Source: Bacillota bacterium
Lineage (GTDB): Bacteria; Bacillota; Clostridia; Christensenellales; Aristaeellaceae
Reading direction: 5' to 3'
Length of the DNA: 64,000 nucleotides
Assembly: GCA_023415715.1 (NCBI GenBank)
Contig: JAEZJP010000206.1
Coordinates: forward strand, 19,736-83,735
Part shown: in pieces, positions 22,704 through 31,055 of the stretch
Position numbering within the stretch: position 1 is the stretch's first letter
Layout of the letters: every line of letters begins with the position of its first letter
Made by a program: the position numbers and the translations under genes
The notes under the pieces: model-generated
Databases searched by the model: none
The model's input: only the letters and a program-made list of their open reading frames with translations
What the model was told of the DNA's origin: nothing

Positions 22704-22734
22704 GCCGTCCGGCGTGTAGAGAGCGCCGGGCGGC
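22704..22734. terminator. GC-rich hairpin after the 119-aa gene
   Basis: GCCGTCCGGCG (22704-22714) pairs with CGCCGGGCGGC (22724-22734). There is no T run on the plus strand, but on the minus strand seven T residues follow. It may slow or end early transcription. Confidence 0.4.
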
Positions 22735-22821
22735 AGATAGTTCGGGAGCAAGCGTTAAGCCCCGCTTTCATGATGATATCACAGACATTTCGATAAATCA
22801 ACCGTGACCGGAGGTAACAGG

Positions 22822-23484
22822 ATGATTACACGCAGGGAATTGCTGCTGGATCAGCTGGCCATGGTGACAATGATACAGCAGATGCTTTCGGACCACTGGA
22901 CGGCCAATATGCCAACGGTGGGAAGTGAAGGCCCATGGGAAATTGAACGGAGCCGGGCGCGGATCCTGCGGGAATGGGTACAGGAGATGGACGCCGGGGT
23001 ACCGAGCGAAAAACCGGATGTATGGGTAAAGCGCGTCAGCGTTTTGAAAAACGGCCTTGTCATATCGGAGGCCATCAGGCGGAGGCTTTGCATCCACGGG
23101 GAGTTGAATGAGCCCTTTGAGTTTTGCCGGGGTGCATGGGAGCGGGAAGCGGACAAGGAGACCATGATCCTTATTTGGATTGAGGAAATCAATAAGGACC
23201 TCCAGGAGGCGGGCGCACATGAAATGGGACATGGGGAGAGGTCCGGTAACGTGGAGGATGTCGGAAGGGCAAGCGCGGCTGACGGTGGTAAGCCACAAGC
23301 CGCTGCAATGGAAGCCCATGGGATGGATGGAAAGGCTGGCGCGGTGGGTGCTGGGCAGGGTGGGAGGATACGGAACGTGGAGATAGGGTCCGGGAAAGGG
23401 GATCGCTTCTGCGGAAGCGATCAGGGCTTTCCTAACGCCCTGGACCTTCGGAAGGATGCCTTTGAGCAGGTGAGGATGATATGA
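22822..23484 (+). CDS. Early phage protein, N-terminal part well supported
   Basis: ATG at 22822 follows GGAGG by seven bases. The first about 130 residues look like an ordinary helical protein (ITRRELLLDQLAMVTMIQQM; WVQEMDAGVPSEKPDVWVKR). From about 23219 the frame turns Gly/Ala-rich and unconvincing, while another frame there has better codon use and its own ribosome site. The true end may therefore be a lost stop or a frameshift. Function unknown. Confidence 0.6.
   Translation: MITRRELLLDQLAMVTMIQQMLSDHWTANMPTVGSEGPWEIERSRARILREWVQEMDAGVPSEKPDVWVKRVSVLKNGLVISEAIRRRLCIHGELNEPFEFCRGAWEREADKETMILIWIEEINKDLQEAGAHEMGHGERSGNVEDVGRASAADGGKPQAAAMEAHGMDGKAGAVGAGQGGRIRNVEIGSGKGDRFCGSDQGFPNALDLRKDAFEQVRMI
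23219..23386 (+). CDS. Alternative-frame small protein (55 aa) overlapping the previous gene
   Basis: An ATG follows GGAGG at about nine bases. The frame has high G/C third positions and a Trp-rich basic product (MKWDMGRGPVTWRMSEGQAR ...). It competes with the C-terminal part of the 22822 frame; base use favours this one as coding. Confidence 0.5.
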   Translation: MKWDMGRGPVTWRMSEGQARLTVVSHKPLQWKPMGWMERLARWVLGRVGGYGTWR

Positions 23485-23795
23485 CGAATGCGGAAGCGGT
23501 CGCCTACACCAGCCGGCCGGGCGTTCGGGACCGGATACGGGAAATGCATGAACGGAAGCTGAGCGCCCGGATGATCGCCATTGAGATCGGAATCACAAGG
23601 GACAGGACCAAGATGATTACCGCCATTCTCAGGGACATTTTCGGGGTAACGGAGAGCAAGCGCATCATGTGCGGGGAATGCGGGGATTTCAAGCCGGATG
23701 ACCATCGCACAGGATGTACGCGGTGCGGGATATGCAAAAGAACGGGCGCCAGGGTGGAACGGTGCAGCTGGTGCCGGGTGGAAGGAGCGCAATAG
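23481..23795 (+). CDS. HTH plus zinc-finger phage protein
   Basis: The 104-aa product has an N-terminal helix-turn-helix-like part (LSARMIAIEIGITRDRTKMI) and a C-terminal cysteine cluster: MCGECGDF, then CTRCGICKR, then CSWC. It probably binds one or two zinc ions. GAGG is five bases from the ATG. It may be an early DNA-binding regulator. Confidence 0.75.
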   Translation: MTNAEAVAYTSRPGVRDRIREMHERKLSARMIAIEIGITRDRTKMITAILRDIFGVTESKRIMCGECGDFKPDDHRTGCTRCGICKRTGARVERCSWCRVEGAQ

Positions 23796-23796
23796 C

Positions 23797-24621
23797 ATGG
23801 AAATGATACAGATACTTCGGGAAATAACGGATGTTCAGGATTTGATTCAGGGATCGCCTGCCGGAAAGCTGCTGGATGATACAGCGCAGAAGATCAAACA
23901 GGAAATCGTGCGCAGCACAATTAAAGCCGGGCAGCGCCAGCAGTATAACGCCGTCCTTTCGTTCGCCAAGCATTGTGCTGGATCACCCAGGGAGGCAATG
24001 GCAGGCGCCTATATGGCGGATATTTATGGTGAACCGCACCAGGTTATGATTGATGGGTTTGTTGCCATAGCCTTCATCAAACCGTGGGAAGGGCTTCCGG
24101 AAGTAAAGAAGGGAGTAAAGCCTATTGACGCCGCGGCGGTCTATGAGGGTGCGAACAAGGGAATGCCCACTCCACTGCCGGACCTGTATGAGATGATCGC
24201 CGCCAATAAGGTTTACAAGGCGACGGAGGGAAAATTCGATTCATCGATTACAAAGATTGGGATCACCTATGCCAACACCGACTATCTGATCCGGATCATG
24301 AAGATGCTCAACATCACAGGTGGGGAATGCCTGGTTAATAAAACTGTGGGGCCTATCTACTTCGAGACATATCAAGCCAAGGCGCTTGTGCTGCCGGTCA
24401 AAGTATTCGGGGACGGGAAGCCTTTGACGCTGCCGGGAAATTCAGACGCAAAATGGCGGGAATGGATAGGGAACATGGTGCCGGTTCAGGCTGCCACCGC
24501 CATGGGGAACGCGCTCCTGGCCACGATGCTGCCCAATTGCATGGGGGACTGGCATTGGGATGTGGACGGGAATGAGCTATGGGTGCGGCCGGAGTATCAC
24601 CGGATAGAGAAGGCGGTGTGA
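23797..24621 (+). CDS. Early phage protein (274 aa), function unknown
   Basis: ATG at 23797 follows AAGGAG; upstream in-frame codons lie in the previous gene. The protein has a helical N-terminal half (KIKQEIVRSTIKAGQRQQYN) and a beta-rich second half (KIGITYANTDYLIRIMKML; GPIYFETYQAKALVLPVKV). The second half loosely recalls the repeating fold of DNA sliding clamps, but I cannot support that assignment. It directly precedes the helicase-methyltransferase gene (two bases between stop and start), so the two may work together. Confidence 0.75.
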   Translation: MEMIQILREITDVQDLIQGSPAGKLLDDTAQKIKQEIVRSTIKAGQRQQYNAVLSFAKHCAGSPREAMAGAYMADIYGEPHQVMIDGFVAIAFIKPWEGLPEVKKGVKPIDAAAVYEGANKGMPTPLPDLYEMIAANKVYKATEGKFDSSITKIGITYANTDYLIRIMKMLNITGGECLVNKTVGPIYFETYQAKALVLPVKVFGDGKPLTLPGNSDAKWREWIGNMVPVQAATAMGNALLATMLPNCMGDWHWDVDGNELWVRPEYHRIEKAV

Positions 24622-24623
24622 CC

Positions 24624-27134
24624 ATGGACGATTATATGAAGTTTCTTGAATCAAAGATGGTTATTGCCGCCGATTCGGGTTTTGAGATTGACCGGGACCA
24701 GCTGAACCCGGCCCTGAAACCCCATCAAAAGGATGGCGTATGGTGGGCGCTCAAAGGCGGGCGCCGGGCGCTGTTTGAAAGCTTCGGGCTGGGAAAAACC
24801 GTGCAGGAACTGGAATGGTGCTATCAAGTCATCAAGCATGAAGGCGGACAGGCGCTGATCGTGCTGCCGCTGGGAGTGCGTCAGGAATTTGTGCGGGATG
24901 CGGTGGAACTGCTGCGCATGGATCCTCCCGTGTATGTGCGTACCATGGCGGAGATAAAAGCCTGTAATGCTCCCATCCTGATGACCAACTATGAGCGGGT
25001 GCGGGATGGGGATATTGATCCTGCCTATTTCACGGCCACCTGTTTGGATGAAGCCAGCGTGCTGCGCAGCTATGGAAGCAAGACCTATCAAATCTTCCTG
25101 GACAAGTTCCGGGGCGTGAAATACAAGCTTGTGGCGACCGCGACGCCAAGCCCAAACAGGTATAAGGAAATCATCCATTATGCCGGATACCTGGAGGTGA
25201 TGGACACCGGGCAGGCGCTGACGCGGTTCTTCCAGCGGGACAGCACCAAGGCCAATAACCTGACGCTGTACCCGCATAAAGAGGAAGAGTTCTGGTTGTG
25301 GGTCTCCACCTGGGCGCTGTTCATTACCAAGCCCAGCGACTTGGGCCATGATGACACGGGGTATGTGCTGCCGCCGCTGGAAATCCGGTACCACGAAATC
25401 CCGGTAGACCACGGGACGGCCGGCACAGATAAATTCGGCCAGGTCAAATTGATCAGGGATGCCGCCATGGGATTAAAGGATGCCGCCAAGGAGAAGCGGG
25501 AAAGCATCGACATCCGGATTGCCAAGATGATGGAGATCGTGGAAGGGGCACCGGAAGATCATTTCTTGCTATGGCATGACCTGGAGGCGGAAAGGCACGC
25601 CATCAAACACGCAATGCCGGAGGCGGTGGAGGTTTACGGAAGCCTGGACCTGGATATCCGGGAACAGCACATCATTGACTTTTCCACCGGGAAAATCCGC
25701 CTGCTTGCCACAAAAAAAGAGATCAGCGGGCAGGGCTGCAACTTCCAGCACCATTGCCACCGGTCCATCTTTGCAGGGATCGACTTTGAGTTCAACGACT
25801 TCATTCAGGCAATCCACCGAACGTACCGTTTCATGCAGATGGAAAAGGTCATCATCGACATCATTTACATGGAATCGGAGCGGGAGATACTGAAAGCGCT
25901 GCTGGAGAAGTGGCGCAATCATGACGCCATGCAGGCGAAGATGGCGCAGCTTTTGCGGCGGAACGGGTTGAACAATAAGGCCATCATTGAGCGGATGGGC
26001 AGGAGCATCGGTGTAAAGCGCGTGGAGGCGCAAGGGCGTTATTTCAAGGCTGTTTTGAATGATTGCATCCTGGAAACGGGTCAAATGCAGGAAAACAGCG
26101 TGGACCTGATCACCACCAGCATTCCTTTCAGCAATCATTATGAATATACCCCGTCGTATAACGACCTGGGCCACAACGAGGACACGGAAAAGTTCTTCGA
26201 TCAGATGGACTTCCTTGCGCCGCACCTTTTGCGGGTATTGAGACCGGGGCGCATCTATGCCTGTCACGTCAAGGACCGTATATTGTTTGGAAATGCCACA
26301 GGTACCGGCATGCCCACGGTGGAGCCCTTCCATGCGCTCACTATCATGCACTATATGAAGCACGGGTTTCAGTTTATGGGGCAGATCGTTGTGCTGACGG
26401 ACGTGGTGCGGGAGAACAATCAAACCTACCGCCTGGGATGGAGCGAACAGTGCAAGGACGGAAGCAAGATGGGCGTCGGGTGCCCAGAATACATCCTCCT
26501 CTTTCGCAAGCTGCCAAGCTGCCGGGAAAAGGCCTATGCGGATGACCGGGTAAGAAAAACCAAAGAGGAATACACCAGGGCGCAATGGCAGATAGATGCG
26601 CACGCATTCTGGCGCAGCAGCGGGGACGTACTGATTTCAAAGGAGGAGCTGGCGAGGGTGCAGGTGGACAGGCTGCAGGATGTTTTCAGGAAGTACAGCC
26701 GTGCAAACGTGTACAGCTACCAGGAGCATGTGGAAATCGCCAAGCAGCTGGACCAGATGGACAGCCTGCCGGCCACCTTTGCGGTGGTGGCGCCGGGAAG
26801 CTGGTCGGATGAAATATGGGATGACATCAACCGCATGCGGACATTGAACAGTGAACAGGTACGTGGCGGCCGGCAGATGCACGTATGCCCGTTACAGTTA
26901 GATATTGTTGACAGGCTCATCAACCGTTACAGCAATCCGGGGGATGTGGTGTATGACCCGTTTAGCGGGTTGATGACGGTACCTGTGCGGGCGGTGGCGC
27001 TGGGAAGGTACGGCATCGGGTGCGAACTGAATCCGGATTATTTCAGGGACGGGGTCGGGTACCTGAAGGAAGCGGATGCGGAACGGGGCATGCCGACGCT
27101 GTTTGACTTCATTGACGTGGGGAAGGGGGCGTGA
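24624..27134 (+). CDS. SNF2-type helicase fused to a beta-class DNA methyltransferase
   Basis: The 836-aa fusion has a superfamily-2 helicase in the N-terminal half: FGLGKT (Walker A, about residue 57), LDEAS in place of DEAH (about 141), TATPSPN (about 172) and QAIHRTYRF (about 395). The C-terminal half is an amino-methyltransferase in beta-class order: TTSIPF at about 500 where the catalytic (D/N/S)PP(Y/F) should be, then DPFSGLMT (about 778) and GCELNPDYF (about 799), the SAM-binding part. The catalytic tetrapeptide is SIPF, so one Pro is replaced. It probably modifies or remodels phage DNA, either to evade restriction or for replication. Both roles are inferences. Confidence 0.88.
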   Translation: MDDYMKFLESKMVIAADSGFEIDRDQLNPALKPHQKDGVWWALKGGRRALFESFGLGKTVQELEWCYQVIKHEGGQALIVLPLGVRQEFVRDAVELLRMDPPVYVRTMAEIKACNAPILMTNYERVRDGDIDPAYFTATCLDEASVLRSYGSKTYQIFLDKFRGVKYKLVATATPSPNRYKEIIHYAGYLEVMDTGQALTRFFQRDSTKANNLTLYPHKEEEFWLWVSTWALFITKPSDLGHDDTGYVLPPLEIRYHEIPVDHGTAGTDKFGQVKLIRDAAMGLKDAAKEKRESIDIRIAKMMEIVEGAPEDHFLLWHDLEAERHAIKHAMPEAVEVYGSLDLDIREQHIIDFSTGKIRLLATKKEISGQGCNFQHHCHRSIFAGIDFEFNDFIQAIHRTYRFMQMEKVIIDIIYMESEREILKALLEKWRNHDAMQAKMAQLLRRNGLNNKAIIERMGRSIGVKRVEAQGRYFKAVLNDCILETGQMQENSVDLITTSIPFSNHYEYTPSYNDLGHNEDTEKFFDQMDFLAPHLLRVLRPGRIYACHVKDRILFGNATGTGMPTVEPFHALTIMHYMKHGFQFMGQIVVLTDVVRENNQTYRLGWSEQCKDGSKMGVGCPEYILLFRKLPSCREKAYADDRVRKTKEEYTRAQWQIDAHAFWRSSGDVLISKEELARVQVDRLQDVFRKYSRANVYSYQEHVEIAKQLDQMDSLPATFAVVAPGSWSDEIWDDINRMRTLNSEQVRGGRQMHVCPLQLDIVDRLINRYSNPGDVVYDPFSGLMTVPVRAVALGRYGIGCELNPDYFRDGVGYLKEADAERGMPTLFDFIDVGKGA

Positions 27135-27138
27135 GGGC

Positions 27139-27585
27139 ATGAAGCTTGTCAAGTGCCACAAGTGCGGGGCCACAATCATCAGCGATGAAACGCTGCTGCA
27201 AAACATCATGGACAAGATCGACTGGTGCTATCAGCAGGCCGAACGTGCCAAAACGCCTTCCCTTCGCCATGAATACACCTGCATGGCCACAACGTACCAA
27301 GTGATCTTCAAGGCATTCATGCACAACATTTCAGCGCAGGAACGGGTAAAGCATGAAGATACAGAAATATTGACGCAGCTGGTGAAGTACATCCACGTAC
27401 AAGGCATGATGACCGATGAGCAGCTGAACGCCATCAGGACAAGCGCCAGGGCAGCAGCGCACAGGAAAATAGAAGAACACTCCAAAGAGACCGCCCGCCT
27501 GTACGGAGATTTTGAGGCTGCATGCAATAGAACCATGCGGGATCCTACAGCAAGGCAGGCAATTCGCAGGGTCGACAGGATGTAA
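27139..27585 (+). CDS. Phage protein with one zinc knuckle (148 aa)
   Basis: The product starts MKLVKCHKCGATIISDETLL, a CxxC that could pair with later residues, and is otherwise helical (QQAERAKTPSLRHEY; AHRKIEEHSKETARLYGDF). ATG at 27139 follows a GAGGG site and overlaps nothing. It is co-directional with the helicase-methyltransferase. No family recognised. Confidence 0.7.
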   Translation: MKLVKCHKCGATIISDETLLQNIMDKIDWCYQQAERAKTPSLRHEYTCMATTYQVIFKAFMHNISAQERVKHEDTEILTQLVKYIHVQGMMTDEQLNAIRTSARAAAHRKIEEHSKETARLYGDFEAACNRTMRDPTARQAIRRVDRM

Positions 27586-27599
27586 GGGAGGCACACAAG

Positions 27600-28280
27600 A
27601 TGAAAATCAACCCTATCAAAGCCATCTGCAAGCAGGCCCGCAGGATCATGCTGATCAATGGGCCGGATGGAAGCCAGTGGATAGGCGTGCCGGGCGCGTT
27701 CTACGCGGTAGACCGCGGACTTCCGTTAGACAAGCACAACGTTTGCGCCCTATTCGACTTTTCAGAGGATGAGGCGCGGGCTATCAGAATCCTCCAGGAG
27801 GATACGGGGGATTACCGCTTCCGGCGCGATCCCATCATGGGAGAAGGGCAGCCGTGCGGGAGGGTGCCCCTGTCGGTGAACGTCATGGGCAGCACCTACA
27901 TGCCGCTGTACACATCCGCGGGGATGCTGATGATCACCACCGATAAGTTAAAGCCCGTGGAGCGCCGGAACAAGACGCTGGAGTTTTACATACGGCAGGC
28001 GCCAGGCGTGACGCTGATGCTGGCCATCTACCGGGACATGGAGGATGTCGCCGCGCTGATCGAGCCGGTGAAGTTCAGCGAGGCTGAGGAAGCGCTGCAA
28101 AAGGTGCATATGGCCTATGGGTTTGATATCAGGCTGCGGGACACCGGGGAGCGCACGGCGGAGGATGGCATAGATATCAGGCAGGTGGAAATGCCGGGGA
28201 TACCGCCCAAGGGTAAGGGGGACGCCGGGGCGGAGGATATGCGGAACGCGGAAGAAGGCGGGGAGGGTGAGGAAGGATGA
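27600..28280 (+). CDS. Conserved-looking phage protein (226 aa)
   Basis: An alpha/beta protein with GSQWIGVPGAFYAVDRGLPL near the start and an acidic Gly/Glu tail (EEGGEGEEG). AGGGAGG precedes the ATG. The stop overlaps the next start by four bases. No family is recognised; early operon context suggests a role in DNA metabolism or regulation. Confidence 0.75.
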   Translation: MKINPIKAICKQARRIMLINGPDGSQWIGVPGAFYAVDRGLPLDKHNVCALFDFSEDEARAIRILQEDTGDYRFRRDPIMGEGQPCGRVPLSVNVMGSTYMPLYTSAGMLMITTDKLKPVERRNKTLEFYIRQAPGVTLMLAIYRDMEDVAALIEPVKFSEAEEALQKVHMAYGFDIRLRDTGERTAEDGIDIRQVEMPGIPPKGKGDAGAEDMRNAEEGGEGEEG

Positions 28281-28606
28281 ATAAGGCAGATTTGACGCCG
28301 GATAAGGCCGCTGAATTGCTTGAAGCCATAATCACGCCTGCGGAAAGGTATGGAGAGCCTTTTCCCATATGCCCGCGTGATGCTATGCGTGTTCTGCTGG
28401 ATGGGTACCATCGGAATGAGCTTTACAAAGATACTATTGTGCAAAAATTCTATGATCTTGAACAGCAGCAAGACAAATTTATGAAAGAGTACCCAAAGCA
28501 TGAAGAGCTCCACAGGACAAAAAGAAACACCTATATTGACGCGGGGTTTTGGGCAAAGCGCCTATGGAGTGTACAGAAGCCTTCAGGGGAGGTGGAGGAA
28601 TCATGA
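28277..28606 (+). CDS. Phage protein of unknown function (109 aa)
   Basis: It overlaps both neighbours by four bases (ATGA), so it is translationally coupled. The product is helical with a Glu/Lys-rich centre (DLEQQQDKFMKEYPKHEELH). No family recognised. Confidence 0.72.
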   Translation: MNKADLTPDKAAELLEAIITPAERYGEPFPICPRDAMRVLLDGYHRNELYKDTIVQKFYDLEQQQDKFMKEYPKHEELHRTKRNTYIDAGFWAKRLWSVQKPSGEVEES

Positions 28607-28914
28607 GCATTTGCGATACCTGCAAGAAGCGGACCTACTGCAAGACGAAATGCCGGCAGCACCGGGAAGAAGCGGAAAGAAGGCAGCGGGCCTTGTACTA
28701 TCAGATAATGGATAAATTGGGGAGACTTGCACCATCGGTGAAGGCATTGCATTCGGAATTGTTCATGGGAGGCAATAACGACCTCCTTCCGCCGCCTGCG
28801 GGCGGCACCTCCCTCCAGAGGGAGGCTGGGGACACCTCATCCGCCGCTGCGGCGGTACCTTCCCCTCAAGGGGAAGGCTTTGAGGGAGGATGCTTGATGA
28901 ACGGGGAGGTGTAA
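28603..28914 (+). CDS. Cys-rich phage protein with REP-like insertion in its 3' end
   Basis: The ATG follows GGAGG at four bases. The first 60 residues hold a cysteine motif (CDTCKKRTYCKTKCRQH) suited to zinc. From about residue 60 on the frame runs through the repeat element at 28781-28880, giving Pro/Ala/Gly-rich low-complexity sequence (LLPPPAGGTSLQREAGD). The element probably inserted near the original stop and changed the C-terminus. Confidence 0.65.
   Translation: MSICDTCKKRTYCKTKCRQHREEAERRQRALYYQIMDKLGRLAPSVKALHSELFMGGNNDLLPPPAGGTSLQREAGDTSSAAAAVPSPQGEGFEGGCLMNGEV
28781..28880. repeat. REP-like double-hairpin element, copy 3 (tandem pair)
   Basis: Two units lie in tandem: GCCGCCTGCGGGCGGC with CCTCCCTCcagaGGGAGG, then CCGCCGCTGCGGCGG with CCTTCCCCTcaaGGGGAAGG. 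They closely match copy 1 at 20292-20340 and lie within the 3' end of a coding frame. Confidence 0.75.
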
Positions 28915-28921
28915 GTTAGAT

Positions 28922-29317
28922 ATGAACACACCCAAGTTCGAAAAAAGGGAACCAAGGCCCTATGATTATCAGGAGATGACCTGGGGGAAATTCATTCAGC
29001 TCTTTGCATGGGCAAAGGAAGCTGTAAAAGAAATAGGCTTCCCGATTTACCTTGTGGGATCAGTTTTACATAAAGAAGTTCCCAGGGATTTTGATATTGT
29101 TATTGAGATACCCGAAAATACATTTCAGGAATTGTTTGGGGATCTGACAGAAGAAAACTGGGAACGGATTTTAACAAAATCAGCTGGTAGATTCCATAAG
29201 CATTATTGGGACTGTCAGAAATGCTTTGGTGAAGAAGGCTTTGTTCCATTGGATTGGAAGGTGTATCCGGACAATTGGTTTTCAGGTAACGACAAACTTT
29301 TATTGGCAAAACCATAA
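28922..29317 (+). CDS. Minimal nucleotidyltransferase-fold protein
   Basis: The 131-aa protein contains IYLVGSVLHKEVPRDFDIVI: the GS motif at residues 46-47 and DFD at 56-58, the metal-binding signature of the polymerase-beta-like nucleotidyltransferase superfamily. Members transfer nucleotides to proteins, RNA or small molecules, and include MNT antitoxins and phage proteins. A third carboxylate is probably in PLDWKVYP. It is followed closely by a DUF5131 gene. The substrate is not predictable. Confidence 0.75.
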   Translation: MNTPKFEKREPRPYDYQEMTWGKFIQLFAWAKEAVKEIGFPIYLVGSVLHKEVPRDFDIVIEIPENTFQELFGDLTEENWERILTKSAGRFHKHYWDCQKCFGEEGFVPLDWKVYPDNWFSGNDKLLLAKP

Positions 29318-29331
29318 GGGAGGCACGGAAG

Positions 29332-30168
29332 ATGAACAAAACCAAGATTGATTGGGCGGATATGAGCTGGAACCCTATCACCGGATGCCACCATAAGTGC
29401 GCGTACTGCTATGCGGAAAAGATCGCCAAGCGTTTCGGGAAGATGATGCCGGACCTATCTCCATATCCGCGAATGTTCAACGGGTGCCACATGCTGGAGG
29501 GCGGGCCCATCGATGGGAATCCGTATCCCTGGCTGTTTGAGCCGACTTTCCACGCTCACCGGATTGATGAACCGATGATGGTGACGGATCCGCAGGACAT
29601 TTTCACCGTTTCCATGGGCGATATGCTGGGGGACTGGGTACCGAAAGCGTGGCAGGAAGAAGTGCTGGCCACTATCCGAAAAGCCTACTGGCATAGGTTC
29701 ATTATCCTGACCAAGAACACCATGGGGTATGTGAAGCTTGCACAGCAGAACATGACCTGGCCGGACAACGCCTGGGCCGGGTTCAGCGTCACCACGCAAA
29801 AGAGCCTGGAGGAACAGGCCTTCGGGATGACCTGGGCACCAAAGAATTGCCTGATTTCCATTGAGCCAATTCATGGACCAATTGACCTATCTGCCGTGCA
29901 GGTGCCGGGGAGATGTGTAACGCTGGATATGCTGAAAGGAATGCGGTATTGGTTTGGCGGCGGGGAACCTGGAAGACCGGCATTGAAATGGGTCATTATC
30001 GGGGCCGAGACGGGAAACAGGATAGGCAAGGTGATCCCGGACCGACGCTGGGTGATGAGCCTGAAAAGGCAGTGCCATATGGCAGGAATACCACTATTCA
30101 TGAAAGATAGCCTTCGGGATCTGATGGGCGCAGACTTTGAGCAGGACAAGCCTTGGAAGAAAGGGTGA
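29332..30168 (+). CDS. DUF5131 (phage Gp37/Gp68) radical-SAM-like protein
   Basis: The 278-aa protein opens with MSWNPITGCHHKCAYCYAEK: Cys19, Cys23 and Cys26 in CxxxCxxC spacing, as in radical-SAM iron-sulfur enzymes. Later blocks (FIILTKN, ISIEPI, WVIIGAETG) fit a TIM-barrel. The Gp37/Gp68 family is frequent in phages; its reaction is unknown. The neighbouring nucleotidyltransferase and MazG-like genes suggest nucleotide or nucleic-acid modification. Confidence 0.88.
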   Translation: MNKTKIDWADMSWNPITGCHHKCAYCYAEKIAKRFGKMMPDLSPYPRMFNGCHMLEGGPIDGNPYPWLFEPTFHAHRIDEPMMVTDPQDIFTVSMGDMLGDWVPKAWQEEVLATIRKAYWHRFIILTKNTMGYVKLAQQNMTWPDNAWAGFSVTTQKSLEEQAFGMTWAPKNCLISIEPIHGPIDLSAVQVPGRCVTLDMLKGMRYWFGGGEPGRPALKWVIIGAETGNRIGKVIPDRRWVMSLKRQCHMAGIPLFMKDSLRDLMGADFEQDKPWKKG

Positions 30169-30174
30169 ACAAGC

Positions 30175-30612
30175 ATGCCGATACTAAATTACACAACGAA
30201 GGTGGACGCCATCACAACCATGGGAGAGATCAAGATCATCCTGCGCAAGCATGGCGCCCGCAAGATCCTGGAAGAGTTCGCCCAAGACGGGACCGATGAC
30301 GGCCGGGTGGAGGCGCTTTCGTTCACCATCATGACGCCGGACGGAGAAAAGGGATTCAAGCTGCCGGCTAATGTATCCGCGGTGTACACGGTGCTGCAAA
30401 AGCAGAAGGTCAAGTGCGATTGGGAGCAGGCTGAGCGCGTCGCGTGGAGGATCATCAAAGACTGGGTGGCGGCGCAGATGGCCATCCTGGAGGCGGAAAT
30501 GGTCACGTTGGAAGAAATATTTTTCCCCTATCTGCTGGACGCCGCAGGAGAAAAGACGCTGTTTCAGGCATACAGGGACAAGCAGTTGCTGTTGGGAGGG
30601 GCGAAGGTATGA
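30175..30612 (+). CDS. Phage protein of unknown function (145 aa)
   Basis: An alpha/beta product with KIILRKHGARKILEEFAQDG and LPANVSAVYTVLQKQKVKCD; it ends in a helical, acidic part. The stop overlaps the next start by four bases. It resembles uncharacterised proteins common in clostridial prophages, but I cannot name a domain. Confidence 0.75.
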   Translation: MPILNYTTKVDAITTMGEIKIILRKHGARKILEEFAQDGTDDGRVEALSFTIMTPDGEKGFKLPANVSAVYTVLQKQKVKCDWEQAERVAWRIIKDWVAAQMAILEAEMVTLEEIFFPYLLDAAGEKTLFQAYRDKQLLLGGAKV

Positions 30613-31049
30613 GCAGGATCAAATATGGTGACGAACATCATGGGACGGAATATCCAAACTTCTGCCCGGATTGCGGAACAATCAAAGGCGGTTATCACGA
30701 TCTGGGGTGCGACGTGGAGCAGTGCGATACATGCGGCGGGCAGCGGATCTCCTGCGAATGCCATTCGGTGGCTGATACTAGGTATGAGGCCTTGACCATG
30801 GTGATCGAGGAACGCGACAGGCAGGATGCAAAATGGGGCCAGCAGGATCATACACCGGCTGTTTGGGTAGGAATCCTGGGTGAAGAGTTCGGGGAATACT
30901 GCCAGGCTGTCAATGAAACCGTGTTCGACAATGGGCCGCAGGAACGCGCAAAAGGCGGAATTGAGAACATGAAGAAGGAACTGTCCCATGTTGCCGCCGT
31001 GGCTGTCGCTCACATCGAATGCCTAATCAGGAACGTCGGGGAAGGGTGA
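30609..31049 (+). CDS. MazG-like protein with N-terminal zinc ribbon
   Basis: The 146-aa product has an N-terminal Cys/His ribbon (FCPDCGTIKGGYHDLGCDVE, then CDTCGG). A C-terminal helical part contains EERDRQDAKWGQQDHTPAVW and EEFGEYCQAVNE, as in the phage MazG-related NTP pyrophosphohydrolases. Such enzymes adjust nucleotide pools or degrade alarmones during infection. GGGAGG precedes the ATG. Confidence 0.75.
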   Translation: MSRIKYGDEHHGTEYPNFCPDCGTIKGGYHDLGCDVEQCDTCGGQRISCECHSVADTRYEALTMVIEERDRQDAKWGQQDHTPAVWVGILGEEFGEYCQAVNETVFDNGPQERAKGGIENMKKELSHVAAVAVAHIECLIRNVGEG

Positions 31050-31055
31050 GCAGAG

